From positions 1 to 64,000 of the forward strand of contig DATGWL010000085.1 of NCBI GenBank assembly GCA_035299505.1: a stretch of 64,000 bases of DNA. Reading direction: 5' to 3'. The position numbers and the translations under genes were made by a program. Positions 61,274-64,000 of the stretch are shown in pieces; position 1 is the first letter of the stretch; the number at the start of each line of letters is the position of its first letter. Source of the DNA: M3007 sp035299505 (GTDB lineage Bacteria; Bacteroidota; Bacteroidia; Chitinophagales; Saprospiraceae). Below the pieces are notes generated by a model. It had not been told where the DNA came from, ran no database searches, and saw nothing but the letters and a program-made list of their open reading frames with translations.

Positions 61274-61314
61274 AAGAGTTTTTGGGTTTTTGAGTATTTG
61301 AGTTTTTGAGTTGG

Positions 61315-61418
61315 GGTGTCTCATCAGTCATTGGGAGTTTTGGAAGTACCATTTATCGCGTTGATAAATGCCTTTCTTTAACCTGAAATGGCCCATGAGA
61401 CACCCTCTGTTTTTTGAG
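61315..61418. terminator. Long-range hairpin after the TlpA-like gene
   Basis: GGTGTCTCAT (61315-61324) pairs with ATGAGACACC (61395-61404), followed by a T-run. An inner hairpin ATTTATC/GATAAAT lies in the loop. It may be a terminator with a structured loop or a small repeat. Confidence 0.55.
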
Positions 61419-61453
61419 CCTATAGCCGGAATGGCTGGTTACCAGCTTTTCAA

Positions 61454-61461
61454 TACTTTTG
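61454..61461 (+). promoter_or_regulatory. -7 element directly before the barnase-like gene
   Basis: TACTTTTG ends 10 nt before the ATG at 61472, so the transcript should have almost no 5' leader. No clear TTTG at the -33 position. Confidence 0.5.
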
Positions 61462-61471
61462 TAACCTCGTC

Positions 61472-61909
61472 ATGAAACAACCCTCTCCACAAAAGCGATT
61501 AATCGCACGATTGATTATCCTGGCTGTTCTGGGATTATTGGTGTGGTTTTTCTGGCATCGGCAGCAACAGAAACTAGTTCAGCCGCCCCCTTCTAATCCC
61601 CCTACAACAGAACAGGGCAATGGGCAGACCACCAATGCCAAAGCGCCTGAGTATGTGCTGAAAGTATTGCAGTATGTGCGCAAAAACGGAGAAGCACCGG
61701 ATGGCTATGTGGGCGGAAAAGAGTTTCAGAATCGGGAAAAAAGATTGCCGGCGAAGGATAGCGGGGGTAAAAAAATCAGGTATTCCGAGTGGGACGTACA
61801 TCCCAAAAAACAGGGACAAAACCGCGGACCGGAAAGATTGGTTACCGGCTCTGATCACAGCGCCTATTACACCAAAGATCACTACAAATCATTCCTAAAA
61901 ATCGACTGA
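61472..61909 (+). CDS. Membrane-anchored barnase-like ribonuclease
   Basis: This 145-aa protein has one N-terminal membrane helix (~10-28), a Pro/Asn/Gln-rich linker and a C-terminal N1/T1-type RNase domain (~58-145). Against barnase, catalytic residues align as Glu106 (in SEWDVH, barnase Glu73), Arg118, Arg122 (in GPERL, barnase Arg87) and His137 (in TKDHYKSF, barnase His102), so it should be active. Barnase itself is secreted after signal cleavage; here the helix lacks an evident cleavage site and looks like an anchor. The barstar-like gene follows after 9 nt. Confidence 0.87.
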   Translation: MKQPSPQKRLIARLIILAVLGLLVWFFWHRQQQKLVQPPPSNPPTTEQGNGQTTNAKAPEYVLKVLQYVRKNGEAPDGYVGGKEFQNREKRLPAKDSGGKKIRYSEWDVHPKKQGQNRGPERLVTGSDHSAYYTKDHYKSFLKID

Positions 61910-61918
61910 CCTCACACC

Positions 61919-62263
61919 ATGGACCTGTCTGATTCCATACCCTCGTTTCCACCCCATGTGCTGGTGGTTGAAATAGATGGCGCCAAAGCCAGAACATTCC
62001 GGAGTTTTTACCCGCGTATTGCCAAGGTGCTGCTCTTTCCGGATTATTTCGGGAACAATCTCGATGCCCTCAACGATTGCCTCTGTTCCCTGGAAGTGTT
62101 GGGTAATACAGACATCGTACTGCTCATCCGGAATGCCCGGGAGCTGTTATCCAAAGAAAAAAAGGAAAAGAAAGAAGCCCTGCTTCAGGTTTTCCGCGAC
62201 GCTGAAAAGCCAGAAAACCGCTACGATGGCGTGAAATTTCGGGTGGTTGGTGTGAAGGGGTAA
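61919..62263 (+). CDS. Barstar-like RNase inhibitor
   Basis: This 114-aa cytoplasmic protein has VEIDGAKARTFRSFYPRIAKVL and FPDYFGNNLDALNDCLC, aligning with the barstar core. Inhibitory Asp residues 49 and 53 correspond to barstar Asp35 and Asp39. A Lys/Glu-rich helix (LLSKEKKEKKEALLQVF) follows. It lies 9 nt after the RNase gene, so the pair is almost certainly co-transcribed, and it should protect the cytoplasm from the nuclease. Confidence 0.87.
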   Translation: MDLSDSIPSFPPHVLVVEIDGAKARTFRSFYPRIAKVLLFPDYFGNNLDALNDCLCSLEVLGNTDIVLLIRNARELLSKEKKEKKEALLQVFRDAEKPENRYDGVKFRVVGVKG

Positions 62264-62398
62264 GGGGCAAAGGGGAGAGCGTAGCGAAGGATGTGATAAT
62301 GAAGTCTTTAGCTGGTTTCGCGCAGATTCCACACAGATTTAAATGGTGTGCTTCTGATGTTTAGTTGGTAGTATGGCCAGGTCTTTCCCTTCAAACCT

Positions 62399-62495
62399 TT
62401 CCCGGAATACCATTCCGGGATACATCAAACCCGTCTTCGGCGGCTAAACCCGCCGCTACATTAAAACCATCTTCGGCGGCTAAACCCGCCGCTAC
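62399..62495. repeat. CCCGGAAT hairpin (copy 3) with two CGGCGG hairpins
   Basis: CCCGGAAT/ATTCCGGG then GATACATCAAACCC (62399-62432), followed by two identical 26-nt copies (62434-62459 and 62470-62495) of a CGGCGG/CCGCCG hairpin unit with a 36-nt period. It ends 10 nt before the MOSC start codon. It is related to the composite at 24100-24194. Confidence 0.88.
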
Positions 62496-62505
62496 CTTGA
62501 TTCTC

Positions 62506-63333
62506 ATGCAACTCACACAAATCAACCTTTTTCCGATAAAATCGCTTGGCGGCATTTCGCTGCAGGAGGCAGTAGTAGAGCGGCGGGGATTGCAATATGA
62601 CCGACGCTGGATGCTGGTGGATGAAACCGGGCGCTTTGTGTCGCAGCGGGAAATACCGGAAATGGCATTGCTCCGAACCGCCATTGCGCCGCCTTTTTTG
62701 GAAGTTTACCACAAGGATGATGCTTCTGATGTTGTCCGGATTCCATTGACTATTCAGGCTGCCGCTTATCCAAAAATCATGGTGGAAGTTTGGAGTGATC
62801 GATGCGCCGCCAGACTGCTGGATGAGGCCATTCACCAATGGTTTTCCAGGGTGTTGAAACAGTCGGTGCGACTGGTGTACATGCCAGATACCACCAACCG
62901 CCGCGCCGACGGGCGTTATGCGCCCTACGGTCAGGTAGTGAGCTTTGCCGACGGATTTCCTTACCTGATCATTGGAGAGGCTACATTGGCCGATTTGAAC
63001 AGCAAACTGGAAATGCCTGTTCCCATGAACCGTTTCAGGCCCAATCTGGTATTCAGCGGTGGTGAGCCTTATGAGGAAGACAACTGGTCTGATTTTACCG
63101 TAGGCGATATTCCGTTTAGAGGGGTAAAACCTTGCGGACGATGTGTCATGATAACGATTAATCAAGAATCTGCCGATAAAGCGCAGGAACCCTTAAAAAC
63201 CCTGTCTGCTTACCGCAAAAACGGCAACAAGGTACTCTTCGGGCAAAACGTCATTTGGCTGGGCAATGAGCCTGCCGTAATCCGGGTTGGAGATATTATC
63301 CGGCCAGATAGAAATCTGCCGTCAGGTTCCTGA
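62506..63333 (+). CDS. MOSC domain protein
   Basis: This 275-aa protein has the MOSC_N block at the start (MQLTQINLFPIKSLGGISLQ, YDRRWMLVDETGRFVSQRE) and a C-terminal MOSC domain (FADGFPYLIIGEATLADLN, MNRFRPNLVFSGGEPYEEDNW, GVKPCGRCVMITIN with a conserved Cys). Relatives (YcbX, mARC) bind molybdenum cofactor and reduce N-hydroxylated compounds. The Cys in KPCGRC would ligate Mo. The in-frame sequence upstream is repeat-derived, so the ATG at 62506 is the start. Confidence 0.9.
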   Translation: MQLTQINLFPIKSLGGISLQEAVVERRGLQYDRRWMLVDETGRFVSQREIPEMALLRTAIAPPFLEVYHKDDASDVVRIPLTIQAAAYPKIMVEVWSDRCAARLLDEAIHQWFSRVLKQSVRLVYMPDTTNRRADGRYAPYGQVVSFADGFPYLIIGEATLADLNSKLEMPVPMNRFRPNLVFSGGEPYEEDNWSDFTVGDIPFRGVKPCGRCVMITINQESADKAQEPLKTLSAYRKNGNKVLFGQNVIWLGNEPAVIRVGDIIRPDRNLPSGS

Positions 63334-64000
63334 ACCATTCAGAGCGTTGCGCACCTTCCTGCAGGCAAACACGTTCCCGACTGATAGGGTAGGGCGTGCG
63401 TTCCAGCTGGATCAGCAAACGTTCCAGGGGCTTTTCCGGCTTGCTGTGTACTTCCACTATTTTGGTCCAGTACAATCCCATGGGCACCGCCAATTCGCAC
63501 AAACGATATCCTTCCTGAACCGGTAAAACCACACAAAACCTGCCTTTGGGGTGTAGCCAGGTTAGGGCTGCCTGGAGCAATTCCTGCGGCGTCAGACTCG
63601 CAGTGTGCCTGCCCAAACTCCTGGTTTTATCCGGAGAAGTGGTGGTTTCAGAAAAGAAAGGCGGATTACTCAAAATCAAATCAAACGATGCCGGCAACGG
63701 ACCTTTCAGTTGCTGCACCGGACTTTCCACACCCTTCAAGTGGGCTGCCCAGGGACTCTTCCGGAAATTTTGCCGGGCAAGTGCTATGGATGCAGGATGA
63801 ATATCTACCCCATACCCTTCCCAGTGGGCAGTGTTTGCCGCCAGTCGTTGAGCGGCCATCAATGCCACCAAGCCGGTACCGGTACCTATATCCAAAAAAC
63901 GGCTCACACCGGCAACATCGGCCCAGGCGCCGAGTAAAACAGCGTCGGTACCAACCGGGTGAGCGGCGCCTTGTTGGGCAACCTCAAATTTTTTGAATTG
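63296..64000 (-). CDS. trmN6: tRNA1(Val) (adenine-37-N6)-methyltransferase-like, partial
   Basis: The gene runs off the right edge, so its N-terminus is missing. The visible part reads FKKFEVAQQGAAHPVGTDAVLLGAWA, then SAM motif FLDIGTGTGLVALMAAQRL, DIHPASIALARQNF, and the catalytic LILSNPPFF (NPPF/Y) of N6-adenine methyltransferases. This order matches TrmN6 (YfiC), which modifies A37 of tRNA-Val. Its 3' end overlaps the MOSC gene by 38 bases on opposite strands. Confidence 0.88.
   Translation of the reverse strand, partial: QFKKFEVAQQGAAHPVGTDAVLLGAWADVAGVSRFLDIGTGTGLVALMAAQRLAANTAHWEGYGVDIHPASIALARQNFRKSPWAAHLKGVESPVQQLKGPLPASFDLILSNPPFFSETTTSPDKTRSLGRHTASLTPQELLQAALTWLHPKGRFCVVLPVQEGYRLCELAVPMGLYWTKIVEVHSKPEKPLERLLIQLERTPYPISRERVCLQEGAQRSEWFRNLTADFYLAG

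Overview
The window looks like a chromosomal contig of a Bacteroidota bacterium, most likely Saprospiria (Haliscomenobacter/Lewinella-like). This rests on six secreted proteins with type IX secretion (T9SS) C-terminal sorting domains, a SusC/SusD pair, repeated promoters of the Bacteroidota form TTTG-N19..24-TAnnTTTG, the absence of clear Shine-Dalgarno sites, and a dcw cluster with the Bacteroidota gene order. The exact genus is inference.

Layout. 0-10 kb: a HerA-like ATPase, three tandem cohesin-like T9SS proteins, a subtilase with a large helical insertion, a lipoprotein, a DUF72 protein and an OmpA/TSP3 protein. 10.4-28 kb: the dcw division and cell-wall cluster, mraZ-rsmH-ftsL-ftsI-murE-mraY-murD-[GT4]-ftsW-murG-[lipoprotein]-murC-ftsQ-ftsA-ftsZ. 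It makes lipid II (murE/mraY/murD/murG/murC), polymerises it at the septum (ftsW/ftsI/ftsL/ftsQ) and builds the Z ring (ftsA/ftsZ). It carries two non-standard genes, several intergenic hairpin repeats, and an internal promoter before ftsA. 28-37 kb: a TMTC-like membrane protein with an aldo/keto reductase, a GNAT acetyltransferase, a GT2, an outer-membrane barrel, tRNA-Gly(CCC), a delta-60-repeat T9SS protein, a dockerin-like secreted protein and an alpha/beta hydrolase lipoprotein. 37-42 kb: a SusC/SusD pair with no carbohydrate enzymes nearby. 42-47 kb: small secreted proteins, a cold-shock protein, a T9SS propeller-like protein and an unrecognised 488-aa helical protein. 47-53 kb: a beta-helix/diheme-cytochrome pair, a lipoprotein gene bracketed by two 136-bp-identical palindromic elements, an ECF sigma/anti-sigma pair, and a TIGR04222-like/GRDP-like pair. 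53-64 kb: ung, tRNA-Arg(TCT), an outer-membrane barrel, a GT4, an HMG-CoA-lyase-like enzyme, DUF3109, a 193-bp MITE-like element, purL, a TlpA-like thioredoxin, a membrane-anchored barnase-like RNase with a barstar-like inhibitor, a MOSC protein and a truncated trmN6-like gene.

The most unusual feature is the number of non-coding repeats packed directly in front of start codons: heptamer arrays, a tetranucleotide run, nested palindromes, recurring short hairpins and a terminal-inverted-repeat element. Some lie downstream of good promoter matches, so they should be transcribed as 5' leaders. The protein-level items most worth follow-up are the cohesin-like trio plus dockerin-like protein, the barnase/barstar module, the beta-helix/cytochrome pair and the TIGR04222/GRDP pair.
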